A stretch of 64,000 nucleotides of DNA, taken from Paramacrobiotus metropolitanus. Its lineage: Eukaryota; Tardigrada; Eutardigrada; Parachela; Macrobiotidae. The DNA is taken from the NCBI RefSeq assembly GCF_019649055.1, contig NW_026570292.1:496001-560000 (forward strand), given 5' to 3'. The notes beneath the pieces were generated by a model. That model did not search any database and was not told the DNA's origin. It worked only from the letters and a program-made list of their open reading frames with translations. Positions 12,901-23,926 of this stretch are shown in pieces (position 1 is the first letter of the stretch; the number at the start of each line of letters is the position of its first letter). The position numbers were made by a program, and so were the translations under genes.

Positions 12901-14919
12901 CCGTCGGCTTTCAAGTGCACCTGCCGCGATGGCAGATGATAAGTGTAGTTTAATAGACCCCGGACAAAACCATCTGCTGTTAAGTGGGTAATGTTCGGTA
13001 ACAGCCTTTCTAACGCCTGAAAAGCGCAAATATCTTTTGTTTACGAATACAACCGTCATGTAATGTATTGCTGACCTTAGCAAAAATTGCCAAAACATCC
13101 ATAAAGAGGACAGCCATAAGGTCCCTCTGAAAAAGCATTATACCGCTCTATAATCACACATTTTTTTAAAATTATATATTTGGGAAATATGCATGCAAAC
13201 AGTAGCAATTCAATGGATGTAGACAAATTTGAAAAAACGTTCGTTTTTGGCAAAACATTTACAAGAATGCGCGATATTTCGTACGTTCAGATTAACAGAA
13301 TTGTACTCGTAGCAAGTGTAAAAACTGTTGTCGTAAAACAGAGAACACTCGAAAAATGAATGAACGTACTCGTTGATCCGGTCGTATTGTCCGATTATAA
13401 TGTTGTTGCGAATAATCGGCAATGGAATCCGTAAAGTTCTCCAGATGCACCCAGTCAACATCCACATCCGAAATAATGATACATCGCTGAAATCCCGCAA
13501 ATGCTTTCTAGAAACCAAGCAGCTTTCATGAAATTGTAGAACGATGCCAGCAAAATGCAGCATTACATAATCATCAGAGGCGTGTTCATCTGGGTGTTCA
13601 TCCATTGCCTGCCAGTGCAAGATCTGCGGTGCGAGATAAAGCGGCTGCCGGTACGCAGCGATGAAGACCTAGAAACCGAGTACCATCTATGTGCAACTCA
13701 CAAGGAAATCTTTATATACAAATTTAAGTAATAAGCTTACATATTCCCCATTTGTCATGCCCATGTCGTAAGCAGTAACCTAGATTAAGCGTTAAAGCGG
13801 GTAAATATTGGTGATTGGTGATACAGTGATACATACAATAACAAATTAATATAAAACTGAAATTGGTAATGACTACACAGCCTCAGCCGACTATGGAAAT
13901 ACGCGGTCTAATCACACAGAACATTTCCTCTAATGAGCCGGTTCTGAAGTACCATAAACTACCCATCAGGTACCAGTAATTCTAAATCCCGTACCATACC
14001 AACCATAAATTTTCGAAGACTGTCCGGTTGTATAAGAAGCCATATGACTGTCAAACAAAGCATTCAGTAAAATTTCAGCATAAGAGAAGATGAATTGGCA
14101 CTGCGATTTTGATTACTTCTGGCGTTATCCATAACCGGCTGCATGGCATCCTTAGCATTGCGATCAAATTCATCCAGCGTATGCCGCGAGCGGAACGTAT
14201 TCAATGGCGCGAAATCATTGTCCCAGAAGTAATCTTTGACGCCATCCCTGCAATCACCACCCCAGGAGGGCTCGTCCGACAAGCAGAATAAACCCGTTGT
14301 AAACCAGCGTTGGTAGCGCAGTAAACTCTTGAGTGCCTTTACAATCAAATCCGTGGGTGTCGGTACCAAATTAACGGTGGTCGGGTAGGTTGTCACATCG
14401 GATAGGCTGGAATCGGGATTGGATGACAAGAAGATGACATTGGCTGCCGTTGCAAACCGGGCAACGTCGGAATTTAAATCACAAAATTCTGGAAAAAACC
14501 GTTGGGATTATAACAATTATATATGATACCGAAAATTAATTGTTCGCCATTTGGTATTTTTTACCTCCCGATATAATGACTGTGATGCTCTGATTGGAGA
14601 ACGCCGGATCGAACAAATCCGGTTGATGACCGTACAGCTGCAACAATGAACTGACCGCACTGTCAATAAAGTAGCAAAAGTCATCTTCATCCGCCGCTGT
14701 AGAATTAGCGAATGCCGGTATGACGGTCAGATTATTCATCACATCCGGATAATACAACTCCAGAGTCTGAAACGCGACATGAAACACCGACGGAGTGATG
14801 AAGGGATAGCTGGGGAATTTGCGTGACGCTTCTTCATCGGCACCCAACGGGATGAAGGTGATATGCAGCGCGGTAATGCCGGTCATCAGGCCACACAGCA
14901 GCACTCTGGTAAACTGCAT
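9983..14919 (-). CDS. Receptor guanylate cyclase rGC-C, complete
   Basis: Same family as rGC-B. Exons: 14919-14565, 14488-14117, 14047-13974, 13779-13741, 13668-13567, 13507-13370, 13126-13076, 13016-12843, 12744-12603, 12494-12425, 12359-12152, 12037-11861, 11789-11555, 11486-11216, 11162-10943, 10741-10539, 10464-10415, 10202-10111, 10042-9983; 1010 residues. Signal peptide 1-18, ligand-binding domain to about 475, membrane helix about 485-505, kinase-homology, coiled coil, and cyclase from about 803. Catalytic motifs are intact: FSDIPMF, KVETINDSYM, MPRYCLFGDTVNTASRME. Three structural differences from A and B: the small exon 1b is fused to exon 2, exon 3 is 30 bases longer, and the intron that splits the INSG/P motif in B, D, E and F is absent (exon 10741-10539 runs through it). 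A minus-strand AATAAA lies at 9943-9948, just past the stop. Confidence 0.92.
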
Positions 14920-16023
14920 GCTGTTGATCGGTCAAAGTCAAATGCCGTGAATGACAGCATTTTTAGTCTGCTTATATGTATGTATTTTGTGTAGTAAAGA
15001 TACATATTACGTAGTGATGTTATGCTGATCTGGCATTTTTTGGCGCAGTACCGGTATTGTGTTAAACGATGATAGCGGTGAACTAGGCACGTGTAGACGC
15101 TGCGGACTACATGCGCAAACATGGAGAGTGTTGTTTACCGTATGCTGCGATAGATTGCCGGGAAGGTCATGCGGTATTGTCAACAAAGCAGGCACTCGTG
15201 GTGAAATGTCAAGAGTCCTTCATTCGCTCGACAGATTCCAGAATGGGCACCGTTACGCCGTACGTGGGAATGTCTCAGTTTGTGAAGGATGATTGATGTG
15301 GTCTAAATAGACGAGTCTCGGAGAATGAACCAGCATCTGTACTGATTGTTTATTCGGCAATGGCCACATTTTAACGAATTTTAACATACGCGGCCACTAC
15401 CAAAATTTCACAATAATTTGCTTGTATTGAGTATTGACGCTTTTGTAAAATTAATATTATTTTGTTTGCTGGGTTATTTACGGAGCTTACGGTTGGTGGA
15501 GGTGAATTTATGGCTTATGTACTTTTAACCTTTTGTACCTTCAGACATTCACTGACAATTAACTAACTGTTGAGATAATTAATTAGTGCTAGTCGCTAGA
15601 ATTACCCAGCTTGCTGATATTTGATAAGTATTTTGACCATTCTCTGGATTTAGTTAATGCAATACTGATTAAGAATGGCAAGAGAATTCAAAATTCAAGA
15701 CGATATACAGCGCCTGTTTTTTCTACACGAAATATTTGATCATGAGCTCATAGCGATCAACACATTCGAAGGACAAATTATTAAAAACCTTCGTTACCCA
15801 ATTAAAAAATAACAACAGTAAGGCACTAAAACTATACCACGCTAAAACCGATTACAACACGCGCTAACAAAGTAAGAAATGCATAAAAAAATAAGAGACA
15901 ATTATAACACCCGCGGGGTGAATTTTAGGAGGTAGATGAAAATCCGTAAACACTACATACTGTCCAGAGATTAATGAACCGCGACAAACCGGTGCATCAT
16001 CCATACCGTATCCCGCCTGGACG
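14920..16023. other. Spacer between rGC-C and the four-helix gene
   Basis: Short open frames overlap on both strands at 15007-15296, but none has a signal peptide, domain motif or supporting splice sites. The rest is AT-rich. Confidence 0.6.
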
Positions 16024-16575
16024 TTAAGCAATCACGAACACCTTCACAGCGACCTTATTCTTCATGGTCCACCACTGACGATTCACCGTCAACCAGGCCA
16101 CAATGAAGCCCAGCATCACGATCTCCATGACGAGGAGCTGCTTGACATCCTGCCAGAAGGCCGCGGCCAGGTCCTCGGGAATCTGGCGACCCACCCGGGC
16201 CACTACCTGCCACCAGCCATACACGGGCACCAGCAGCAGGATGCTGGTGTACAGGAAGAAGCAGTCGGCGGTCAGCATCCAGACGTGCAGGAGACGGTGG
16301 GACTGGACCTGCAGACCGAGGAGCAGCAGGAGGGACGCCATGAACAGGCAGCCGTGCGCGAAGCTGTCCAGGACGCGCAGCCACGGGACGGAGGGCGGGA
16401 TCAGGGGGTTGCGGCCGAAGAAGATGGAGACGGAGACCAGCAGAGTGAAGAGGACGGAGCAGTAGCAGCCTGCCATCTGCAGGTGGCGGAGGGTTTCGCG
16501 GGTGGGTCCCCGTGCCGCCGCTCCCGCTCGCTTGGCAGCTTTGACGAATTCCATCTTGTACGGTGGCAAAGACAC
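16024..16575 (-). CDS. Intronless four-helix membrane protein, unknown
   Basis: One uninterrupted frame of 183 residues, much richer in G and C than its surroundings. Not recognised. Four hydrophobic stretches look like membrane helices, near residues 34-54 (CYCSVLFTLLVSVSIFF), 69-90, 98-121 and 147-164 (LLVMEIVMLGFIVAWLTV). The N terminus is basic (KAAKRAG) with no cleavable signal peptide, so the N end is probably cytoplasmic. It lies between rGC-C and rGC-D in the same direction but shares nothing with them. Third codon positions are mostly C or G, unlike the receptor genes, which explains the long open antisense frames over it. It could be a member of a tetraspan family too diverged to name by eye, or a retrocopy of a spliced gene; no poly-A tail is visible downstream. 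Confidence 0.75.
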   Translation of the reverse strand: MSLPPYKMEFVKAAKRAGAAARGPTRETLRHLQMAGCYCSVLFTLLVSVSIFFGRNPLIPPSVPWLRVLDSFAHGCLFMASLLLLLGLQVQSHRLLHVWMLTADCFFLYTSILLLVPVYGWWQVVARVGRQIPEDLAAAFWQDVKQLLVMEIVMLGFIVAWLTVNRQWWTMKNKVAVKVFVIA

Positions 16576-17413
16576 AGGGACGGCGATACTGAGTGACAGC
16601 TAAAATGCTGAACCGATTTCTGATTAATAAAATTAATGGTCAGTAACAAATTAACAATCGATCAACCAGCAGGAGAGAAAGTTGGGGGAAAAAGGAAACT
16701 CAAAAACCAGTCAACCAACAACCGAGAAAAATTCTGAAAATATTCAACAGGTGAAAAATGAAAATCAGATGGAAAGCGAAGTTTCGCCGCGGCGTTCTGA
16801 CGTAATCGCCATACAACAGTAAGAGAAGATCGGTGGTCACCATGGCGACAGCAAGTGCGGATTTAAAAAGCCGATTTTAAAAAAAACAATAATTATAAAT
16901 TTCGATGTTTCAAAGCGTATGTACGATAATTACAACACATAATTATGCTTACAAATTAATTACAATAGTCTAGCTTTGCCGATTGTTTGACATTTGCTTG
17001 ACACTTGTTTTACCATTTGCTTTGACAGTCTACCTTGAACTTTTTATTTATTGGTTTCCTTTGTGTTCAACAACAATGATTACACACTACGGTTACAAGT
17101 TCCAAAAACAACCAAAATCATTCCCTTCCCCAAATTTGCTTCTGCCCGGCAAAGTCTAGCTTTGCCAATTTTATTTTGCTTCAGACTATAATCGGAGACC
17201 GAGATTATAAAGAGGACATCAGTGAGGGAGCAGCAAATGTACAGCATCCCGGCAAATTTTGAAGCGTGACTTTGTGAACGCACTGACATGTTTTGCGTAA
17301 GCGCGCAGTTATATTTATAGCGAGCATTTGAATAATTAACATAAAAATTAAACAATCACGATGCCAGCCCTAGCGGTAGGGCAACATGGAGATCCGTCAC
17401 CGTTCTTAAGATT
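16576..17413. other. Spacer between the four-helix gene and rGC-D
   Basis: Contains dispersed repeat copy 1 (17051-17155) and the words tctagctttgcc at about 16970 and 17154. No gene seen. Confidence 0.65.
17051..17155. repeat. Dispersed repeat, copy 1
   Basis: About 105 bases starting ttggtttcctttgtgttcaa and ending cttctgcccggcaaagt match a second copy at 46529-46622 in the same orientation, with small substitutions and one 11-base length difference (the extra ttcccttcccc). It lies downstream of rGC-D. Confidence 0.8.
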
Positions 17414-20400
17414 CTAATGTTTTGCTTCCAACCAGAAAGTCTCCATTTCGCCCTTTCCCTGTATGCAAATAAAACACCGTACAATAATACCACACAAAAG
17501 CAGATCTTGTTGGCAATGAGTGATTAGGAAAGTTCACCTTTACCGCAACCTTCCCCCGTGGTACAACAGCGAACCGTCCATCTGATCGAACCAAACACTC
17601 CACATCGTGGCTGATATGGATCTTGCCGGCTGCAACGGTAAAAGTCAAAAATCAACACTCTGTCTGCACAAATCCTAAAGATGACTAGTGACTAGGTAAC
17701 TACAGTCTGTATGTACCACTGTATTTGTACATTAATTGTTATTCTATATACACGTACTATTTTTACAAAAATGTTAATGTAGATGGTAGACCACATCACT
17801 GTGTTAAGCACAAACAAAAATCAAACTGTTCCTGTTGTAGTTGTACACAGCATTACGCAGAGCTAACCAGATCCACTCGACTCCATTCTGCTCGCGCAGT
17901 TGACTGTATCACCGAATCTTAAACAAACCACCCGCAGGTTTCCATGTTAGCGTGACAGATCAACGGCGAAAGCGTTTATCGCAATAACGGTCGCTTACAA
18001 ACAGTATCGAGGCATTCGCAGCCCAATCACTCCCGCAACTACCGGGCCTGAAATCGGTTTCTTTCTTATAGCGAAGATTGCCGTTTGGTACAACATTTTT
18101 AACCAATGGCTATCGTAATGTAGTAATCAGGCTGATATTTAGGCACGTACCGGCATTGATGCCAATCCTTATGACTAGATGCTGACCTTTTCGAAAAGGT
18201 ACAGAGAACGCTTTTGACAACACAGAGAGATGCAAAGCCAAGAGGCAGATTTCAGCAGCGTGTAGAGTGCCGTTTCGTATTGGTACGCCGCTAGCAATCT
18301 ACCAATTCTCCTGGTTATTTTTGTAACTTACAAGTACACTGTACACATATTCGGCGAGTTGGAAAATTTACCATATAGGAATCATTGATCGTTTCCACTT
18401 TGTAGCAGTCGTACTGGCCAATAGCCTGGTCAAAACCAGAATGTGTGGCATTCAGCAATGTAATGGCTTCCAGTGGTGTACAGTGCATGACCAGCTCGGT
18501 GAATTCCGGTATGTCACTAAATAAGATGGTAGCGCTTTCGAAGCTTTCCGGCACGATTACTTCTTTATTGCGCAATTTAATTATGACGGTTCTGCAAAAA
18601 CCCAGTGCGACGCATGTCAGACAGAAGCAGCTTTAATACAGTGCACCAACTTGCTAATTACAAGCAGCACACAGGTCACACACCAACCTCGGCAGCATCT
18701 CCATCAGAATGTCATCGACTTTGCCTGCTTCTTCTACTAATTCTTCCGTTCTTTCCCGGACACGCGACTCCAGCTCGTTGGTCTGCTTTCCCATAACTTT
18801 AATTACGTACTCCACAACATTATTAGGCAAGCCGAACTGGACGAACTGTTTCTTTAGAGTGGTGATGGATGGTCGTTTGGCTAGATCGGCTGACAAACAG
18901 CTGTACGTCAAAGCTGCCCACACCGCTGTCTTATCAGAAGACACTGCAAAGAATTTGAAAACTTTACGCCAAGACACACAAAATTTAATTGAGTCGTTTT
19001 ACTTGAATCATCTTTACTATACGCCAGGAACATTTGGCTGATTTCTCCAAATCCAGCGATGTCCTGTAACCTGTGATGTGCTATAGATTGCCCCGATTTG
19101 GTTGTGCTTAATGAATCCAGTAACTGGCTACATCCTGTCTGCATTATTTTGATGTTGTATCGATTGTCGATAAAGCATACGTCGGGATCGAAACTGCCGT
19201 GATACTGAAGAGGTGAATCGTGAACGTACGATATGCCCTGCAATTTGCAAATACGCTAACTCATTAATGAAGGTCATGCAATGGAAATTATCGAATTCAA
19301 ACACTAACAAGCGCAGAAGCTTTCTCCAAAAAAAATATCACCTGAAGCAGATCGCAGAGCAGCGACAGCCGAATAATTTCATCCCGTAAAGCGCTTCGAT
19401 CGCTCAGTGTCTGCCCAAGACTGCCTTTATGACTACATTCCCAGGTTAACGAAAATGTGTCCTTTACAGTAGAAATTCCGTAAAATGTGGCAATATTTGG
19501 ATGGTGTAACTTCGTGATCTGAAAATTTGGCACTGCGAATTACTTTAGAGCATCGTTAAATTTCAAAACAGCACCTCGAGAGACGTTCTGCGGAATCTGA
19601 CGTTTTTCCACAGCAGTCGCGTGCTAACATTGAGTGGCAGCTTAATGCCGGTTACGGCTGTCGGGCTGCTATCGTGATATTGGTAATTTTTTAGCTCCTC
19701 GGTGGTTAAAATGACGCTGCTCATTTTGATGTCCCCCTTGAACAGTTGTAGAAACAACCGTTTCTCAGCTGCTCTCCTGTAAATGCCATGAGACATTTAA
19801 AGTTAAGTGCAGACAAAGCAAGATCATTTTACGACTCACTTCAGGCGAACTCCAAACAGTAATGCTCCTACACAAATTGACACAGCCACCGCGGCAAGCG
19901 GAATGGCGATTTCTGTAACAACACAGCACCAGTGTTGTTCTTAAAACGAGCTTAGCAAATAAACAAGAAAAAGGTCATTCAAGCTGACAACCGAAACCAC
20001 TGACCGTAATTTGCGACCGTGCTTGTTGGGCATTTCGACCCATCAAACCCGCAGAAGGGTTCATCAGGGGGAAAACTGCGATTGCCATACGGCCCATACC
20101 ATAAGCCGTAATCCGTTATGCGAAACTCGTCATCATCGAAATCATACTGAGCGGCTTCCTATATGGAGGATATGTGAATAAGTGTTTTAAATGAATCATT
20201 TATCAATAGGTGATATGCGATTTCTATTTGGCTTTCTTCGAGACTATGCAGTAGTTTCACAGTTAACGTGCAAAGCAGGAAATAAAGGTTATCCGAATAA
20301 CGGTGTACATTGAACGATCCATTTACTACAATTTATACACACTTTGAACTGGCCGCTGAACTTGTTAAGGCGCTTAATGGGTGTGGGGAAGACAGTCAGA

Positions 20401-23245
20401 CCATCCGCTTTTAGCTCCACCTTTCTGGACGGGAGAGTGTACGACTTTCCCATGGTGCGCCGAATAAAGGAAGACGGAGTTAAATAATCGAGAACCGGCA
20501 TTTGCTTTTGGAGACTCTGTTAAATACCGCCAAAGATTATAACCTCACTGCACCAGCTGCTAATAAGGCTCCAGTGTATGGTTAACCTGGGATAAGATAA
20601 CCATGGCATCGAGGAAAAGGACCCAGGCGATGTTCTGCAGAGTTTTGTACGAATGCGGTTCATCAATGGTTAGTTAGCTGTAAGTATTGCCGCTTACAGC
20701 GAAGCGTGCATGTTAATTACGAGTAGAATTTACCCGGGTCGTTCGTGATATAGTTCTGTTGAAATACACCGCAGTATAGTCGGCAATGCGGGAGGCAGAT
20801 GATGCTTCCTCCGCCTCCAGACCCGTCCAGTTAATTTCTACATCGGAGATGACCAGAGTGTATTCATACGCCGCAAATGCCTTCTGTAATATGCAAACAG
20901 TGAAATCAAATATCAGTGATGGTGCTTTTACATACTAGTGCCTTCAAAATCTCAGACACCCAATTCGTACGTATAGTGATCATATAACACCTGTTTACTT
21001 ATAACATCGAACTATCAAATCCAGATACGAGAACAAAAAAAAGCTGTGTGTTTATAAAGTTTGTGCATGGCTTCCCTATTAATTTTACCATACAGATACT
21101 GTGAGGCTATGGTAGCTGCAAAGGCTATGTCACATATTAAGGTCACATAGCGCATAGGTAGTCACGTACTCAGGTAGCGCAGTGTAACATTTTGTGCGGA
21201 AAACATAGCAGCGTGCGAGTCTAATTGCAATCGATGCGGTAAAAGACCAATGTAATCCTACGCGTTTTTGAGCTGATGCCTGATGGCTTACATAATCGTC
21301 CGCTATATCGTCTGGATTGTTTGTGTAGGCTTTCCACTGCAAATTTTGTCCTCCATGCACCGGCTGGCGGTATGCCGTGAGGAAAACCTACATCATGATT
21401 TATGCAAGTTAGCGATTACACGTGGATGCGCAGAAAACTGCTGATGGAATTGTTTACGTATTCTCCGTTGAGCATTCGCATATCATAGGCAGCAATCTGA
21501 AAAATAACGGGACACGTTCCGTATTTGGATGGACAACTTAATACGCAATTATTACACTTGCCAAAAAGCCGCGAACTTTTCTGGGTTCTACCATAATTAG
21601 GATGACTGTAAAATTAGCTCATTAGGTAATGCATGACGGTCAAATACCACCAATTTATTAAGACAATTCCTCACTTCGAACGCGCTCTTTCATATCGCGC
21701 AAGATATCCGTATAGTTGTGCTTTCCGTCGATGACGTTATAAAGCGGTTTGTACGTTTTAGTTGACGTGAAGTTGTTGTCCTTGAAGTAGTACATGGGAA
21801 AAGTGGTGATGCAATCGAGATTGAACGTCCGATCGAAAGGCGAGCAGATAACGCCCAGTCGTGTCCAGTTGTTCTCCCTCATTACGGCTTTAAGGGCGCC
21901 GACCAGTCGGTCCATGGGGGTGGGGGTCAGATTCAGTGTTGTAGGGAATTCGGTCACATTGGACAGCGTGGTGACGGGGTTGGACGAGACAAACAAAAGG
22001 TTAGCAGCTGCATGAAACCACCACTGTTCAGCTTAGTGTCAAGTACCACCAATACAGCCAACAAAATGCTCACAAATCCAGACAGTTTACCTGCAGCAAA
22101 ACGGCCGATTTCCAGACCAGTCGGTGGACAAAAATCTACAAACGGCAAAATGCATCAAATTTATTTACAGAGTAGTCATACTTCTAGTATTGTGGCTGTT
22201 ACAATATCTACCGCTATGCATTGCTGTACTTTATCTGAGCTATATAAGCACTACTCTAGGATAGGCTGCCAACTGCTCAGCTACTTGAATACTGTTAATG
22301 GCAAGAAGTTACTAATTAAATCATTAGTACTAATACTTTTCAACTAGTTTTTTGCGATTTTCATTTGCCCCTTTCATGTTTATAATACCGTTAATTCTTA
22401 TCATTAATTTTACACATTCATACAGTCAACGTACACTGCAATACTCATACTTAATAGTTAATACTAGGAAAGTGTTTAGTTGTCGATAATACGAAATCAA
22501 CTTTACGTTAGAGCGTCGCGTAGGCTTTGAGTCTTTGACCAATGCCAATATTCGAACTGTATTTGCAAACCTTCCTCGGTACGTTAAGCTATCCTTCATG
22601 AATTTCGCTTTAGAATTACAATACAACAAGTATCAGGATAGAATTCAAAATCATCAATTTTATTGCAGGATGCTTATTTTTGTATTTCCGTAACAAACAC
22701 CATTTATTGATTCGCGCCCGGTTAGTTAAGCAAACACTTATACGATGACCCGAAGACTGCTCAAACGTCGTATTCTCAACCATCATGATACATTTTCCAA
22801 ACAAATTATATTTTGGTAAGCGCTTTGAGCTGGTACCACAGCCTATAACTGTATTAAATTTTGTGATGCAAATTCTCATACCGCCTGAAAAAATGACCGT
22901 CGCATGATGGCTGTCCAGTGTTGGCTGAGAAAATACTGAATCCGGATTTTGCCCAAAAAGTTCCATCAGCTGCGGAAAAGCACGCAAGCTGATGTCACAA
23001 GGGTCATTGGAGATCGGTCCGCCGTCGGTGTCGTTGGCCAGTATGACAAAACTTCTTACGTTCATCCAGAATTCCGGATGCATTTTCTGCAGAATCCGCA
23101 CACTAACATTGGCCACCGATGGTGAAATATACGGCACCAAATATTTTTATCCGGCATAATCACTTAAGCGGTAAAAAACTACATTTAACTGGAAGCCCCA
23201 ACACAGCGAAACAATGAACAATTTACAGATAACGGAAATTAACAT
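17414..23245 (-). CDS. Receptor guanylate cyclase rGC-D with one in-frame stop
   Basis: Exons: 23245-22882, 22135-22091, 22007-21675, 21605-21562, 21496-21458, 21387-21292, 20883-20734, 20634-20587, 20516-20343, 20158-20005, 19912-19840, 19776-19575, 19518-19342, 19237-19018, 18943-18688, 18591-18372, 18298-18151, 18047-17999, 17917-17868, 17629-17538, 17458-17414; 993 codons. Codon 33, at 23149-23147, is TAA. The frame is the same before it (signal peptide, then LNVVFYRLSDYAG) and after it (PYISPSVANVSVRI, as in the paralogues), so it is a point nonsense change rather than a frameshift. Everything downstream is intact: membrane helix in 19912-19840, kinase-homology, coiled coil, and a cyclase with FSDIPEF, KVETINDSYM and PRYCLFGDTVNCASRMES. 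The intron after 21562 starts with GC (TTTTTG|GCAAGT). It could be a young pseudogene, a polymorphic null allele or an assembly error. Confidence 0.85.
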
Positions 23246-23926
23246 TATACAGTCGAAATGCAGCAATCAATCAAGAACAGCTGACACGAGTACTCTGTAT
23301 TAAGAATAACCGATACGATGTGCGACCGGGAGCACAGTGATGCAATCTGACGCAGATACGCACAGAGTAGTATGTGTTTACAGCGAATGCGGTGTCATGC
23401 TTCTGCTTAACCATCATGCGAGATGGAGATTAGTAGGATCACATTATTTGTGACGGTAATGTCTGTGTAAATGCCGAACTGCATTTTACAAATATGTTGC
23501 GAGCATCGCAAATTTCAGGCCTCGCGGAAGTGTACCACTGCGCAGGTCGGCAAGATGATGCCGGATCAAAAGCTTACGCCTCCTTGTGTACTGTGTATGC
23601 AGCGGCGACAATGGGGCTCATCGGCACTTCGCGGAAAGGATGCTTGTGCAAAGCCTTTGAATAGATGCGATTATCTTTCGCTCACCTTTATACTTTTGGG
23701 ATAATTCTTCTCTGATACAATACAATTTACAATAACACAAAAAATTTACCGCATATGCATATGCATATGCGCACTGCTTTGTCAACGAATACAAACGTAT
23801 TTAATTTTTGCCGGTTTGTGGAAACAGTTCACTAACGGTACATCGACTGCTTGTGCATTTCAAAATTACACACAGAATATTAACCCCACTAAAACCCATC
23901 ACAGTAATTTAGAGGAACATCCAGGG
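23246..23926. other. Spacer between rGC-D and rGC-E
   Basis: A self-complementary run gcatatgcatatgcatatgc lies near 23752. A 77-codon plus-strand frame at 23471-23704 shows no recognisable features. Otherwise empty. Confidence 0.65.

Noticed and set aside
16055-16465. Long frames in other phases over the four-helix gene
   Set aside because: Shadows caused by G/C third positions. Only the 183-codon minus frame has ordered membrane helices.
23752-23773. Self-complementary gcatatgc run
   Set aside because: Short alternating simple sequence. Chance or microsatellite is enough to explain it.
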